A stretch of 16,215 nt of DNA, taken from the NCBI RefSeq assembly GCF_030826625.1, contig NZ_JAPJNQ010000053.1, positions 1-16,215 of the forward strand. The letters run 5' to 3'. Position 1 is the stretch's first letter; each line of letters starts with the position of its first letter. Made by a program: the position numbers and the translations under genes. A model generated the notes under the pieces. It was not told the DNA's origin, did not search any database, and worked only from the letters and a program-made list of their open reading frames with translations. This DNA is from Corynebacterium sp. (GTDB lineage: Bacteria; Actinomycetota; Actinomycetes; Mycobacteriales; Mycobacteriaceae). Positions 1-8,552 of the stretch are shown piece after piece.

Positions 1-66
1 CCTCTTCCCCCACCCCAATCGCCTACACTCTAATCAGAGAATTGTCGGCGAAAGGATATACGCAAG

Positions 67-2790
67 GTGGCTACGCTTAGCGTCCGGGAAATTGAGCAGC
101 GCGTCACGCAGATCGCAGAGCAGGATGAGTTCGGCGATGATCTCCTCTTCGATCTGCTGCTCGCCTATGGCCGCGCGCAGTCTAATGTCACTCGCCTCCG
201 CAATGGCAGCTACAACGTGGCGGAGGATCCTTCCCGGGATTATGCCCAGAAGAACATCGTCTACTTCCGCCCGCTTGTCGACGCCGACACCCCCACTTCC
301 CCGGCGGAGCGCGAGGCGAAGCTTCTCGACGCCGTCCAGCACCTGCGCACGCACGAGCGCGTCATCCGCTATAACACTCGGTTTGTCATCGCCACGGACT
401 ACCATTGGTTAGCCGCGGTGGATATTAAGACTAACGAGAATCGTATTTTCCCGTTGGGCCAGCTGGCGAAGCACTACTCTTTCTTTTTGCCGTGGGCGGG
501 TATGGAAAAGGCGCAGTACGCTGCGGAAAAGCACGCGGACACGAAAGCCGCCCAGCATATGGGTGAGCTTTTCGACGCTTTGGTCAAAACCAATGCGGTC
601 TCCCTGCAAACAGAACAAGACCGCCACCGCCTCAACGTCTTTTTCACCCGCTTGTTGTTCTGCTATTTCGCAGAAGACACCGGGCTATTCCCCGACGGCT
701 CATTCACCCAAGCTATTGCCTCGCACTCGCGTGAGGACGGCACGGGCACCAACACCATCATCGAAGAGATTTTCGCTGCCCTCGATGTCGCCGATAAATC
801 TGACTACCCTGCCCATCTGCAGGTTTTCCCCTACGTCAACGGCCAATTGTTTAGCGACGACGAGCGTTTTCAGGTACCGCACTTCGACGCTAAATCCCGG
901 GATCTGTTGATCCGCCTGGGCCGGTTGATCTGGCAAGACATCAACCCGGATATTTTCGGCTCCATGTTCCAGGCGGTGGTCCACAGTGGTTCCCGCTCGG
1001 AGTTGGGCCAGCACTACACCTCGGTACCGAATATTTTGAAAACCATCGAGCCGTTGTTCCTCGACGAACTCAAGCAGCAGTTTGAGGCTGCCTATGATTC
1101 CGCACCACGGCTGGAAAAGTTGTTGCACCGCATCGGCAATATCAAGGTTTTCGACCCTGCCTGTGGTTCCGGAAACTTCCTGGTCATTGCGTATAAGGAG
1201 CTACGCCGCCTGGAGCACGCAATCTTGCAGCGACTAGAGGCTCTGAGCGTGAAGCGCCAGACACTGTTCGAGCAGTCCGTGGTGAAGATCGACAATTTCT
1301 TCGGCATTGAGATCGATGACTTCGCCACGGAGGTGGCGATCCTTGCGCTGTGGATCGCCAAGCACCAGATGAACCAGGAGTTTGAGGATAAGTTCGGCGT
1401 CACGCTGCATATGATCCCGCTGCGCAGCATGGGCCAGATCACCTGTGCGAATGCCACCCGAGTGGACTGGGAAGCAATCTGCCCTCACGATGCTGACGAC
1501 GAGGTCTATCTGATCGGTAACCCGCCGTACCTCGGCTCTAGTATGCAGTCGAAGGAACAGAAGGAAGATCTTGCACTCGCCTACGGCAATCGTCCTTTTT
1601 CAAAAAACCAGGATTACATTTCTGCTTGGTTCATCAAAGGTGCAGAGTTTATTCGCAATTCAAATGCTCAGCTCGCATTTGTCAGTACGAATTCGGTAGC
1701 CCAAGGTGATCATGTGTCTCTACTGTTTCCTGAGCTCTTCAATATGGGCTTAGAAATTGGCTACGCCTACACCTCATTCAAATGGACGAACAGCGCACGG
1801 GGTAATGCCGGTGTTACGGTTTGTGTTATTTCTTTGCGCCTACCTAGTACTAAACAGAAGTATTTGTTCGATGGTGATACCCGTATTGAGGCAAAGCAAA
1901 TCAACGGTTATCTTGCCGACGGCCCGTTAGTTACAATTCCTCGGAGAACAACGCCGTTATGCCCAAAACTCCCAAAAATGCTCTTTGGATCTAAACCTAC
2001 AGACGGAGGATTTCTCAATCTCGATCGCCGCGAACGAGACGATTTGGTTGGAAACAGCCCTCACGCACGCAAATTCATTAAGCACTACGTGGGTGCCGCT
2101 GATTTTATTCGTGGCGAGGAGCGCTATTGCTTATGGATCAACGACGAAGATGTCCCGGAGGCCCGAGCAATCCCCGACATCGACCGGCGTCTTGATGTAA
2201 TTAAGAAATTTCGTCTGGATAGCAAGGCCGCATCCACCCGCGACTATGCTGAATACCCACATCGTTTCCGTCAGCGGGCCTACAAACCCACAGAGTCCAT
2301 CATTGTGCCTAGTATTTCCTCGGGTCGTCGCGAGTATGTCCCCATCGGATTCCTTGGCCCAGACACGGTTATTTCTAACAAAGGTTTCGCGATCTATGAC
2401 GCCGAACCGTGGCTGTTCGCCCTGCTGACTTCCAAGATGCACATGGCTTGGCTCGGCGCTGTTGGTGGAAGAATGCGAGAAGATTTCCAATATTCCAACA
2501 CCATCGTCTACAACAATTTCCCGGTGCCAAATCTCAAGCCGAAAACCAAGGAACAGCTCACGCAAACCGCGTTGCGCATCCTGGATGTGCGCGAGTACTA
2601 CTGCGAAAACACCCTGGCAGAACTCTACGATCCGGACAAAATGCCAGACCTACTCCGCGAAGCACATAACAACAACGACGCGCTCGTCGACAAGCTCTAC
2701 CAGCGCGGCACCAAACCCTTCCAATCCGATGATGAGCGCCTAGCCGAACTGTTCAAACGATACGAAGAAATGACCGCAGGAGAAAACTAA
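67..2790 (+). CDS. MmeI/DnmA-like adenine-specific DNA methyltransferase, no nuclease domain seen
   Basis: Predicted to transfer a methyl group from S-adenosylmethionine to adenine N6 in a specific DNA site. Seen in the 907 aa product: a helical spacer (about 165-310), motif X around GQHYTS (314-319), motif I FDPACGSGNF (362-371) for SAM binding, and the catalytic motif IV NPPY (485-488). A target-recognition region follows (about 520-800), then a helical C-terminus. The N-terminus (1-150) does not show the D...ExK nuclease residues found in MmeI-type fused enzymes, so cleavage would have to come from another protein. The start is GTG, preceded by AAAGGA ten bases upstream; no convincing promoter is visible in the 66 bases available. 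It heads a three-gene operon with a helicase and a GIY-YIG protein, as I recall for B. subtilis DnmA (YeeA). GC drops in the middle of the recognition region. The family is secure; the target sequence is unknown. Confidence 0.9.
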   Translation: MATLSVREIEQRVTQIAEQDEFGDDLLFDLLLAYGRAQSNVTRLRNGSYNVAEDPSRDYAQKNIVYFRPLVDADTPTSPAEREAKLLDAVQHLRTHERVIRYNTRFVIATDYHWLAAVDIKTNENRIFPLGQLAKHYSFFLPWAGMEKAQYAAEKHADTKAAQHMGELFDALVKTNAVSLQTEQDRHRLNVFFTRLLFCYFAEDTGLFPDGSFTQAIASHSREDGTGTNTIIEEIFAALDVADKSDYPAHLQVFPYVNGQLFSDDERFQVPHFDAKSRDLLIRLGRLIWQDINPDIFGSMFQAVVHSGSRSELGQHYTSVPNILKTIEPLFLDELKQQFEAAYDSAPRLEKLLHRIGNIKVFDPACGSGNFLVIAYKELRRLEHAILQRLEALSVKRQTLFEQSVVKIDNFFGIEIDDFATEVAILALWIAKHQMNQEFEDKFGVTLHMIPLRSMGQITCANATRVDWEAICPHDADDEVYLIGNPPYLGSSMQSKEQKEDLALAYGNRPFSKNQDYISAWFIKGAEFIRNSNAQLAFVSTNSVAQGDHVSLLFPELFNMGLEIGYAYTSFKWTNSARGNAGVTVCVISLRLPSTKQKYLFDGDTRIEAKQINGYLADGPLVTIPRRTTPLCPKLPKMLFGSKPTDGGFLNLDRRERDDLVGNSPHARKFIKHYVGAADFIRGEERYCLWINDEDVPEARAIPDIDRRLDVIKKFRLDSKAASTRDYAEYPHRFRQRAYKPTESIIVPSISSGRREYVPIGFLGPDTVISNKGFAIYDAEPWLFALLTSKMHMAWLGAVGGRMREDFQYSNTIVYNNFPVPNLKPKTKEQLTQTALRILDVREYYCENTLAELYDPDKMPDLLREAHNNNDALVDKLYQRGTKPFQSDDERLAELFKRYEEMTAGEN

Positions 2791-2792
2791 CC

Positions 2793-4880
2793 ATGAGTAA
2801 CCAGCAGCCGTCGGCAAGCGAAGACAACACCATGAACATGATCGACGTCACCTACAAACAATCAGGGCGATCAGTGGCCACCAATCAGCTGGGCATGCGC
2901 GAAATGCAAGCCCGCGTGTGGGAACAGCGCGCCGCACAATACCTGCTCATCAAAGCCCCACCGGCCTCCGGTAAATCCCGCGCACTGATGTTCGTCGCCC
3001 TGGACAAACTGTTCAACCAAGGGCGCAAGAAAGTCATCGTGGCAGTGCCGGAACGCTCCATCGGCGGATCATTCTCCAACACGGATCTGACCACCCACGG
3101 GTTTTTCACCGACTGGACCATCAAGCCAGAAAACAACCTCTGCGGGCCCAGCTCCACAAAAAGCAAAGTCGAGGCCTTCCGCCAGTTCATGTCCGGGCCG
3201 GATGCCACCCTGGTGTGCACGCATGCCACCCTGCGCTACGCCTTCAACGTGCTCAGCCCGCAAGACTTCAACGGCTGCGTACTCGCCATCGACGAGTTCC
3301 ACCACGTCAGCGCCGACCTAGAAAACAACCGACTGGGCGCGCTGATCCAAAAAGCCATGGCAGAATCCGACGTGCACGTTATCGCCATGACGGGCTCCTA
3401 CTTCCGCGGCGATTCCACCCCGGTGCTTACCCCGGAAGACGAAGCGAAATTCACCCCGGTGCGCTTCAACTACTACGACCAGCTCAACGGCTACCGTTAC
3501 CTCAAATCCCTGGGCATCGGGCACCACTTCTACCAAGGCGCCTACACCGACTCGATCGGCGAGGTGCTCAACCTCAACCGCAAGACCATCATCCACATCC
3601 CGTCGGTCAATTCCTCGGACTCCACAAAGGATAAATACGAGGAAGTCGGCCGCATCATGGACGTCATCGGCACCCCGGTGGGCACGGACGAGCACGGCAT
3701 CTTCGAGGTGCGCCGCCACGATACCGGCGAGCTGGTGCGCGTAGCCGATTTGGTGACGGACACCGACGTGAAGCAACGCGCCCGGGTGCTGACGTATCTT
3801 TCCGGCGTCGCAGGCAAACAGCGCGATGCCGTCGACATCATCATCGCCCTGGGCATGGCCAAAGAGGGCTTCGACTGGCCCTTCGCCGAAGACGCGCTGA
3901 CCATCGGCTACCGTAATTCGCTGACGGAGATCATCCAGATCATCGGCCGCATCACCCGCGATAGCCCTGGCAAGGAGCACGCGCAGTTCACCAACCTGAT
4001 CGCGCAACCGGACGCAGAGACCGACGACGTCACGCTCGCAGTCAACAGCATGCTCAAAGCAATCACCGCTTCCCTGCTCATGGAACAAGTGCTGGCGCCC
4101 AATTTCCAGTTCAAAGCGAAAAAACCGGATCTTGCCGACGCCGACTTGGACCGCCCAGACAGCACCGCTGCTGGCACCGGCGCGGACGCCGATGGTGGGC
4201 GGCGCAGTTCCACCTTCGGCGAGGGCACGCAAGAAAACATCTACATCACTGGTTTCCAAGAGCCGTCGACGGAGCGCACGAAGCAGATCGTGGCTTCGGA
4301 TCTGCCGGATCTAACCGCGGCGGTGTTGCAGGACGAAAACGTCGCCAAGGGCTCCATCGGTGGTTGCAAGCCCGAGACCACAAACCAGGTACACATCCCG
4401 CGGGTGATCCGCGAGCGCTACCCAGACCTGAACGACAAAGAAGTTGAGGAAGTACGCCAGGCCGTTATTGCGAATACCGCGTTGAAAGCCAGCGAGGTAC
4501 GCGAGGTCGGCGATGATCGCTTCTTACGGTTGGCTGATCGCTTCATCAACATCAATGACATCAACATCAACCTCATTGATTCGATCAACCCCTTCCAGAA
4601 GGCCTACGAGATCATGTCCAAATCCGTGAACTCCAAGGTGCTGGCGACGGTGCAGGATGCGATCGCGGCGACGAAGATTGAGATGACGGAGCAGGAAGCG
4701 ATGCAGCTGGCCCCGGACATCAAGCACTTCCACCAGATGCACGGGCGGGTTCCTAACCACCGCTCGAAGGAGCCGCGGGAGCGTCGCATGGGTGAGGCGC
4801 TGTTGTGGTTGCAGAAAAAGCGCGCAGAGTACAAAGCGCAGCAACGGCAGGCTGGAGAGGTAGGAGGCCGAGATGACTAA
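2793..4880 (+). CDS. superfamily 2 DEAD/DEAH-like helicase (YeeB-like)
   Basis: Predicted ATP-driven DNA helicase or translocase working with the upstream methyltransferase and downstream nuclease. Seen in the 695 aa product: Walker A APPASGKS (55-62), Walker B DEFH (167-170), motif III-like MTGS (199-202), motif V GMAKEGFDWP (354-363) and motif VI QIIGRITRD (382-390) with arginine-finger residues. The two RecA-like lobes thus span about 40-440. A Gly/Asp/Ala-rich linker follows (about 447-475), then a helical C-terminal part. Residues 638-680 hold a motif of the type F-x4-H-x-R-x-P...E-x2-ER-x-G, also found near the N-terminus of the next protein. The ATG lies 2 bp after the methyltransferase stop, with GGAG just upstream inside that gene; a second in-frame ATG follows at codon 14. 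The 3' end overlaps the nuclease gene by 8 bp, so translational coupling is likely. Its role in restriction is inferred. Confidence 0.88.
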   Translation: MSNQQPSASEDNTMNMIDVTYKQSGRSVATNQLGMREMQARVWEQRAAQYLLIKAPPASGKSRALMFVALDKLFNQGRKKVIVAVPERSIGGSFSNTDLTTHGFFTDWTIKPENNLCGPSSTKSKVEAFRQFMSGPDATLVCTHATLRYAFNVLSPQDFNGCVLAIDEFHHVSADLENNRLGALIQKAMAESDVHVIAMTGSYFRGDSTPVLTPEDEAKFTPVRFNYYDQLNGYRYLKSLGIGHHFYQGAYTDSIGEVLNLNRKTIIHIPSVNSSDSTKDKYEEVGRIMDVIGTPVGTDEHGIFEVRRHDTGELVRVADLVTDTDVKQRARVLTYLSGVAGKQRDAVDIIIALGMAKEGFDWPFAEDALTIGYRNSLTEIIQIIGRITRDSPGKEHAQFTNLIAQPDAETDDVTLAVNSMLKAITASLLMEQVLAPNFQFKAKKPDLADADLDRPDSTAAGTGADADGGRRSSTFGEGTQENIYITGFQEPSTERTKQIVASDLPDLTAAVLQDENVAKGSIGGCKPETTNQVHIPRVIRERYPDLNDKEVEEVRQAVIANTALKASEVREVGDDRFLRLADRFININDININLIDSINPFQKAYEIMSKSVNSKVLATVQDAIAATKIEMTEQEAMQLAPDIKHFHQMHGRVPNHRSKEPRERRMGEALLWLQKKRAEYKAQQRQAGEVGGRDD
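4862..4867 (+). promoter_or_regulatory. ribosome binding site of the GIY-YIG gene
   Basis: A consensus AGGAGG sits five bases before the ATG at 4873, inside the last codons of the helicase gene. It fixes the downstream start and shows that the 8 bp gene overlap is real. Confidence 0.7.
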
Positions 4881-6150
4881 CGAGCACCACAGCGAACAAG
4901 CCCCCGAGCACCCCGCCGAGCAAGCCCCCGCCGCAGGCACGGGCCTGTCGCCGGAGCTGATCGATCTTTTCGAAAACGACGACGAGGGCTTGTTTGAGGC
5001 CCCGGTAAAGCCACGCCCGATCACGTCGGAGGATCGGCTGGAGCGCGCCTTCATCGAGATCTTGGAGTTTTACGACAAGCACAAGCGCCGACCGGACCCA
5101 GATACGCGTGAGATCGCCGAGCGCAAACTGGGTGCGCGTCTGGTGGGTATCCTCAACAGCGAGGAGAAGAAGCAACACTTGCGGCATCTTGACGACGTCG
5201 GCTTGCTCGCCGAACCTGAGGTTCCGGAATCACTGGAAGAGTTGTTCGCCGGCTCCGACGAGACTGCCGACGGCAGCGGTGCGGGTTCTGGCTTCGACTT
5301 TTTAGCGGATATTCTGGACGAGGCGGACGGCGTTGATGCCAATCTCTACGACACCGCTGCCCTGCCCAAGCGCAGCCCGAAGCCTTCGGATTCGGTCGCT
5401 GAGCGCACCCGCGTGCACGACTTTGCACCTTTCCGCCAGGCGTTTAAGGAAAAGCAGCAGCAGCTTGCCGACGGCTCTGTGGTGTTGGCGGAGTTTAAAG
5501 GCGAATCAACCCTCGAAGAGGGCAAGTTTTACGTGGTCAAGGGCTCTCTCGCCTTCGTGGCAGAAGTCCGTGATCCCGACCCCGGCGCGCCGCTGGACTC
5601 CAAAGGCCGCCCGAAGCAGCGCCTTCGGGTGGTTTTCGAAAACGGTACGGAATCTGCGATGTACCTGCAATCGTTCGCCATTCGCCTCTACGAGAGCGAC
5701 GGCAAGGTGCTGGCCTATAACCGCAGCGTGACGATGGACGAGATCGGCGACGCCGATAAACTTTCGGGGCGGATTTATGTGTTGCGCTCGTTGAGCACAG
5801 ACCCAGAAATTGCTAGCCTGCGTGATTTGTACAAGATCGGGTACTGCACCACTTCCGTCGAAAAGCGCATCCAGGGCGCAGAAAAATCGGCGACCTACTT
5901 GCATGCCCCGGTGGAAATCGTCGAGACCTTCCGTACCTATAACCTTCGGCCGTCGGCGCTGGAACACCTGTTACACCGGGTGTTTGCCCCGGCGCGGCTG
6001 AAGATCACGCGCGGGACGGAACCCGCAGCAACCGAATGGTTTATTGCCCCGCTGGAGGCCATCATCGATGCCGTCGAAAAGATCATCAACGGTGATATTG
6101 TGCACTACGTTTACGACGTCGCTGCGCAGCGGTTGGTGCGGCGGGATTAA
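4873..6150 (+). CDS. GIY-YIG (T5orf172/Mug113-like) nuclease, third gene of the module
   Basis: Predicted GIY-YIG endonuclease of 425 aa. The catalytic-type domain is C-terminal: RIYVLRS (300-306) stands for the GIY strand, LYKIGY (319-324) for the YIG strand, Arg332 follows in VEKRI, and Glu364 in SALEHLLH is the expected metal-binding glutamate, so the active site looks complete. Residues 210-280 form a beta-rich segment (FYVVKGSLAFVAEV, then RLRVVFENGTES) usual in long members of this family as I recall them. The N-terminus (1-50) is Glu/Pro/Ala-rich and probably disordered. Residues 56-100 carry a helical motif resembling the helicase C-terminus, and a Gly/Ser/Asp-rich linker follows. The start has a consensus AGGAGG. 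As the methyltransferase lacks a nuclease, this protein is the natural candidate for cleavage, but that is inference; related clusters have been reported without demonstrable restriction as I recall. Confidence 0.82.
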   Translation: MTNEHHSEQAPEHPAEQAPAAGTGLSPELIDLFENDDEGLFEAPVKPRPITSEDRLERAFIEILEFYDKHKRRPDPDTREIAERKLGARLVGILNSEEKKQHLRHLDDVGLLAEPEVPESLEELFAGSDETADGSGAGSGFDFLADILDEADGVDANLYDTAALPKRSPKPSDSVAERTRVHDFAPFRQAFKEKQQQLADGSVVLAEFKGESTLEEGKFYVVKGSLAFVAEVRDPDPGAPLDSKGRPKQRLRVVFENGTESAMYLQSFAIRLYESDGKVLAYNRSVTMDEIGDADKLSGRIYVLRSLSTDPEIASLRDLYKIGYCTTSVEKRIQGAEKSATYLHAPVEIVETFRTYNLRPSALEHLLHRVFAPARLKITRGTEPAATEWFIAPLEAIIDAVEKIINGDIVHYVYDVAAQRLVRRD

Positions 6151-6211
6151 GCGATTGTCAGTCGCGATTGCCCTAGTCGGCTGCTGGGGTGCTCACTGTT
6201 GTTAAAGGTGC
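6151..6211. other. convergent intergenic region
   Basis: Sixty-one bases separate the stop of the GIY-YIG gene and the stop of the convergent fic gene. It holds a 7 bp direct repeat GCGATTG (6151-6157, 6164-6170). A 10 bp direct repeat GGTGCTCACT (6188-6197, 6207-6216) runs into the fic stop. I see no stable hairpin followed by a T-run, so a strong intrinsic terminator is not evident for either side. Confidence 0.4.
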
Positions 6212-7666
6212 TCACTTCTCTTTGAAGAGAAGATCCCTCAGGTGGTGGAGGAACTCTCTGAGCACCACCTTGGCATACGATTGTGTGCGGTTTCGCAGAC
6301 TTTGGGAGACCGCGGGGATGAGCTCACGCTGATACACATCAAAGTCTTGACCACCAGCGGACCGCAGCCGTAAATCAGCTGCTGTTGCGGGTGATTCGTC
6401 GTTCGTATCCGTTACCGCCAGTGCCACCACATCCCAATAGTGGCTTTCTTCTTTTACTTTCGTCGTCTTTGCGCTAATTACCAGCCCGAGGTTGCCATCA
6501 AGCAAAGTAAACGGTTCCTCGACGGAGTCGACGATGTGCTGTGGTGGGTCAGCAGGCCTGAAAACGTCTAGCTGCAGCTGATCTTTGACCGAGCACTTAT
6601 CAATTTCGCTCTGCAGTGCACTGCGTACTAGTTCTTGCAGCCTGGTCGCTGCTTCTTGCACGTCTTTCGGCGCTGCGTCAGCGTCGAGAAGCTGGGCTAG
6701 CGCATCATCTACCTGGCCGTAGCTTTCGCTTGCATGTTCACGCAGGTCTTCGATGATCGAAAGCACTGTGTCCACTGATTTTTCGGCGAGAAACCGCACT
6801 AACCGCTTGAAGTCACCGTCGTCGGCGGCTTCCAACGCATCCAGATAATCGGCTCGTTGGTCATGGTAAATAACCAGCGGCACCCCGGGGGAACGGTATA
6901 AGAAGATACTTGCCAATGCCCGTGCTATCCGGCCGTTACCGTCCGCGAACGGGTGAATACGCACAAACGCATAATGCGCATACGCAGCCTGCACCACAGG
7001 GTGCAGGGCAGCAAACGTCTCAGAGTTCAGCTCTGCTATAAAACGCGCCATTTCTGGAGCCGTGTCAGCAACCGGAGCATAATGGAAAGTGCTGCCGTCG
7101 TGCAGGGTAGCGCTATTCGGCTGCTTCTTGTATTCGCCTTTCGGCAGCTTTTGCCGCTGAGCTTGCAGCGTGCCGTTAACAGACACATACACCGTGATCT
7201 CGTCCTGGCTATTCAGCATCACCGCGTGTAGTTCTTTAATCGCGGTTTCCGTCAGCGGGTACTTGCCCGTGGTGTGATCCACAATAAAATCAAAACCTGC
7301 GAGGGTGTCTTCAAATGCTGGCCGCACGTGCGCACCTCGTTGGTCCATCAACTGCTGCCACGCACCAGTTTGCTCTGCCACTGTGCGCGTGAAGCTACGG
7401 TCAGTCGGAAAAATCCCCTCGATGGCATTCGTGTCGACGGCTGCTGCTCGTCGTGCAGCCTCTAGAGCGGAACCAAGGGCTTCAGAAACTGTTTCTTTTG
7501 CTTCTTGCATCCGCGCGTGTGCATTATCTACATCGCGCAACGACACCGAAAGCTCCGCCCATTGAGAAACACTAGGAAACGGCCGGTAACCGACTGCTTC
7601 GTCAGCCATGGATTCAGCCGAGACACCAGCCGGATGATGCAGGTTGGTTTCGCTGTTCTCGGTCAT
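6212..7666 (-). CDS. Fic family protein with intact catalytic and inhibitory motifs
   Basis: Predicted AMP-transferase (Fic domain) that would modify a protein target from ATP. Seen in the 484 aa product: the full Fic motif HPFADGNGRIAR (238-249) with catalytic His238, and an upstream TNAIEG (79-84) that fits the inhibitory (S/T)xxxE(G/N) helix, with Glu83 as the presumed blocking residue. This places it in the class with the inhibitor N-terminal to the Fic core. The N-terminal 30-95 region resembles the Fic_N helical domain; the C-terminal 190 residues are helical and I do not recognise them. The ATG lies 9 bp after the stop of the last class C sortase on the same strand, so co-transcription with the pilus operon is likely; the Shine-Dalgarno is weak. 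Target and role in pilus biology are unknown. A toxin or a stand-alone regulator are alternatives. Confidence 0.92.
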   Translation of the reverse strand: MTENSETNLHHPAGVSAESMADEAVGYRPFPSVSQWAELSVSLRDVDNAHARMQEAKETVSEALGSALEAARRAAAVDTNAIEGIFPTDRSFTRTVAEQTGAWQQLMDQRGAHVRPAFEDTLAGFDFIVDHTTGKYPLTETAIKELHAVMLNSQDEITVYVSVNGTLQAQRQKLPKGEYKKQPNSATLHDGSTFHYAPVADTAPEMARFIAELNSETFAALHPVVQAAYAHYAFVRIHPFADGNGRIARALASIFLYRSPGVPLVIYHDQRADYLDALEAADDGDFKRLVRFLAEKSVDTVLSIIEDLREHASESYGQVDDALAQLLDADAAPKDVQEAATRLQELVRSALQSEIDKCSVKDQLQLDVFRPADPPQHIVDSVEEPFTLLDGNLGLVISAKTTKVKEESHYWDVVALAVTDTNDESPATAADLRLRSAGGQDFDVYQRELIPAVSQSLRNRTQSYAKVVLREFLHHLRDLLFKEK

Positions 7667-7675
7667 ACTGACACG

Positions 7676-8542
7676 CTACACCCCAGCACGTTGTGCTTTC
7701 CGGGTTTGCCTGCCGCGGCGCACCAGCCACCAAACCAGGTAGAGGGCAGTCAGCAAAGAGATCACCACTGAGGCCACCATCCACGGCTGCCAGGGGCTGT
7801 AATAGGTGCGCGTGAGTGGTTGTTCCGGCATTTCTACTCGTTGCCCGCGCACCAGCAGCCGGTAGGTATTCAGACCATACGGGGTGCAGGTAACCAGCGT
7901 CATTTGGTCTTTGCCTTCCTCAGCGCGTAGGTGTTCTACTTCATCGGGAAGCACGGTCTGAATCTGGTCAACCTGGTAGGCAATCTTCTGCCCCATCGAT
8001 TCGACGGTAAAGATTTCGCCTTCCGCGACGCTGGTGAGGTTATCGAACATGGTCAACGTCGCCATTCCGGTGTGCCCGGTGAGCACCGAGTGGGTGCCGT
8101 CCCCGCCGACGGGCAGATCCGTACCGAAGAGGTGGCCAACTCCTGCCGCCAGCACGTCAGTCGAAGTTCCGTGGTAGACGGGCAAATCAACACCCACCGA
8201 CGGGATTTCAATGCGGGCCATCAGACCGTCGACGTTGAGGTGGTTTTCGTAGTCGTGGTAGGCCGGCGAGTTGGTGTCCACGCCGTATTTCCACGGGTCG
8301 GAGACGGGAAAATCCACTAGCCCTTCGTTGTAGGCGTGGGCGTCGGCAAGTATCGGGTCGATGTATTCTGCGGGCAGCAGCGCTATGTCTTCGGAGTACT
8401 GCGCGGCGAGGTTGTGCTGTTCGACGTTTTTGTAGTGGGTCAGCACCACCGGCGATAGGAAAACCGCCAGCGCTAGCAAGAAGTACACGACGGAGCGGTA
8501 GCGTCGGCGTGGTTTTTGCCGCGTGCTGCGATTGGTGCGCAT
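7676..8542 (-). CDS. class C (pilus) sortase with DPW lid
   Basis: Membrane-bound cysteine transpeptidase that would join pilin subunits by linking the threonine of an LPXTG motif to the lysine of a pilin motif. The 288 aa product has an N-terminal membrane anchor (about 18-35), a lid motif DPW (82-84), catalytic His157 in TGHTGM, Cys219 in TLVTCTPYG, Arg228 in NTYRLLV, and a second hydrophobic helix (about 255-274) followed by a basic tail. Both ends in the membrane are typical of class C enzymes. It starts 10 bp after the preceding sortase and is followed 9 bp later by the fic gene, so it lies inside the operon. The DPW lid matches the arrangement known from C. diphtheriae SrtA. Which of the two sortases polymerises the major pilin cannot be told from sequence. 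Confidence 0.93.
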   Translation of the reverse strand: MRTNRSTRQKPRRRYRSVVYFLLALAVFLSPVVLTHYKNVEQHNLAAQYSEDIALLPAEYIDPILADAHAYNEGLVDFPVSDPWKYGVDTNSPAYHDYENHLNVDGLMARIEIPSVGVDLPVYHGTSTDVLAAGVGHLFGTDLPVGGDGTHSVLTGHTGMATLTMFDNLTSVAEGEIFTVESMGQKIAYQVDQIQTVLPDEVEHLRAEEGKDQMTLVTCTPYGLNTYRLLVRGQRVEMPEQPLTRTYYSPWQPWMVASVVISLLTALYLVWWLVRRGRQTRKAQRAGV

Positions 8543-8552
8543 GTGCCTGGGC

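Noticed and set aside
3318..4259. Long open frame on the - strand (313 codons) opposite the helicase
   Set aside because: It is the antisense of a gene with clear SF2 motifs; the length follows from GC-rich third positions. The product is compositionally odd and has no recognisable domain.
4540..4600. Repetitive stretch encoding NINDININLID in the helicase
   Set aside because: A short in-frame low-complexity run of ATCAA-type codons; too imperfect and short for a functional tandem repeat claim.
67..6150. BREX, DISARM or classical Type I restriction system
   Set aside because: A helicase and methyltransferase are present, but there is no alkaline phosphatase-like PglZ, no BrxC-type ATPase, no DUF1998 or phospholipase D gene, no HsdS specificity subunit, and the gene set is complete within overlapping boundaries.
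6188..6216. 10 bp direct repeat GGTGCTCACT at the convergent gene junction
   Set aside because: Too short and isolated to call an attachment site or target duplication; no matching element lies between the copies.
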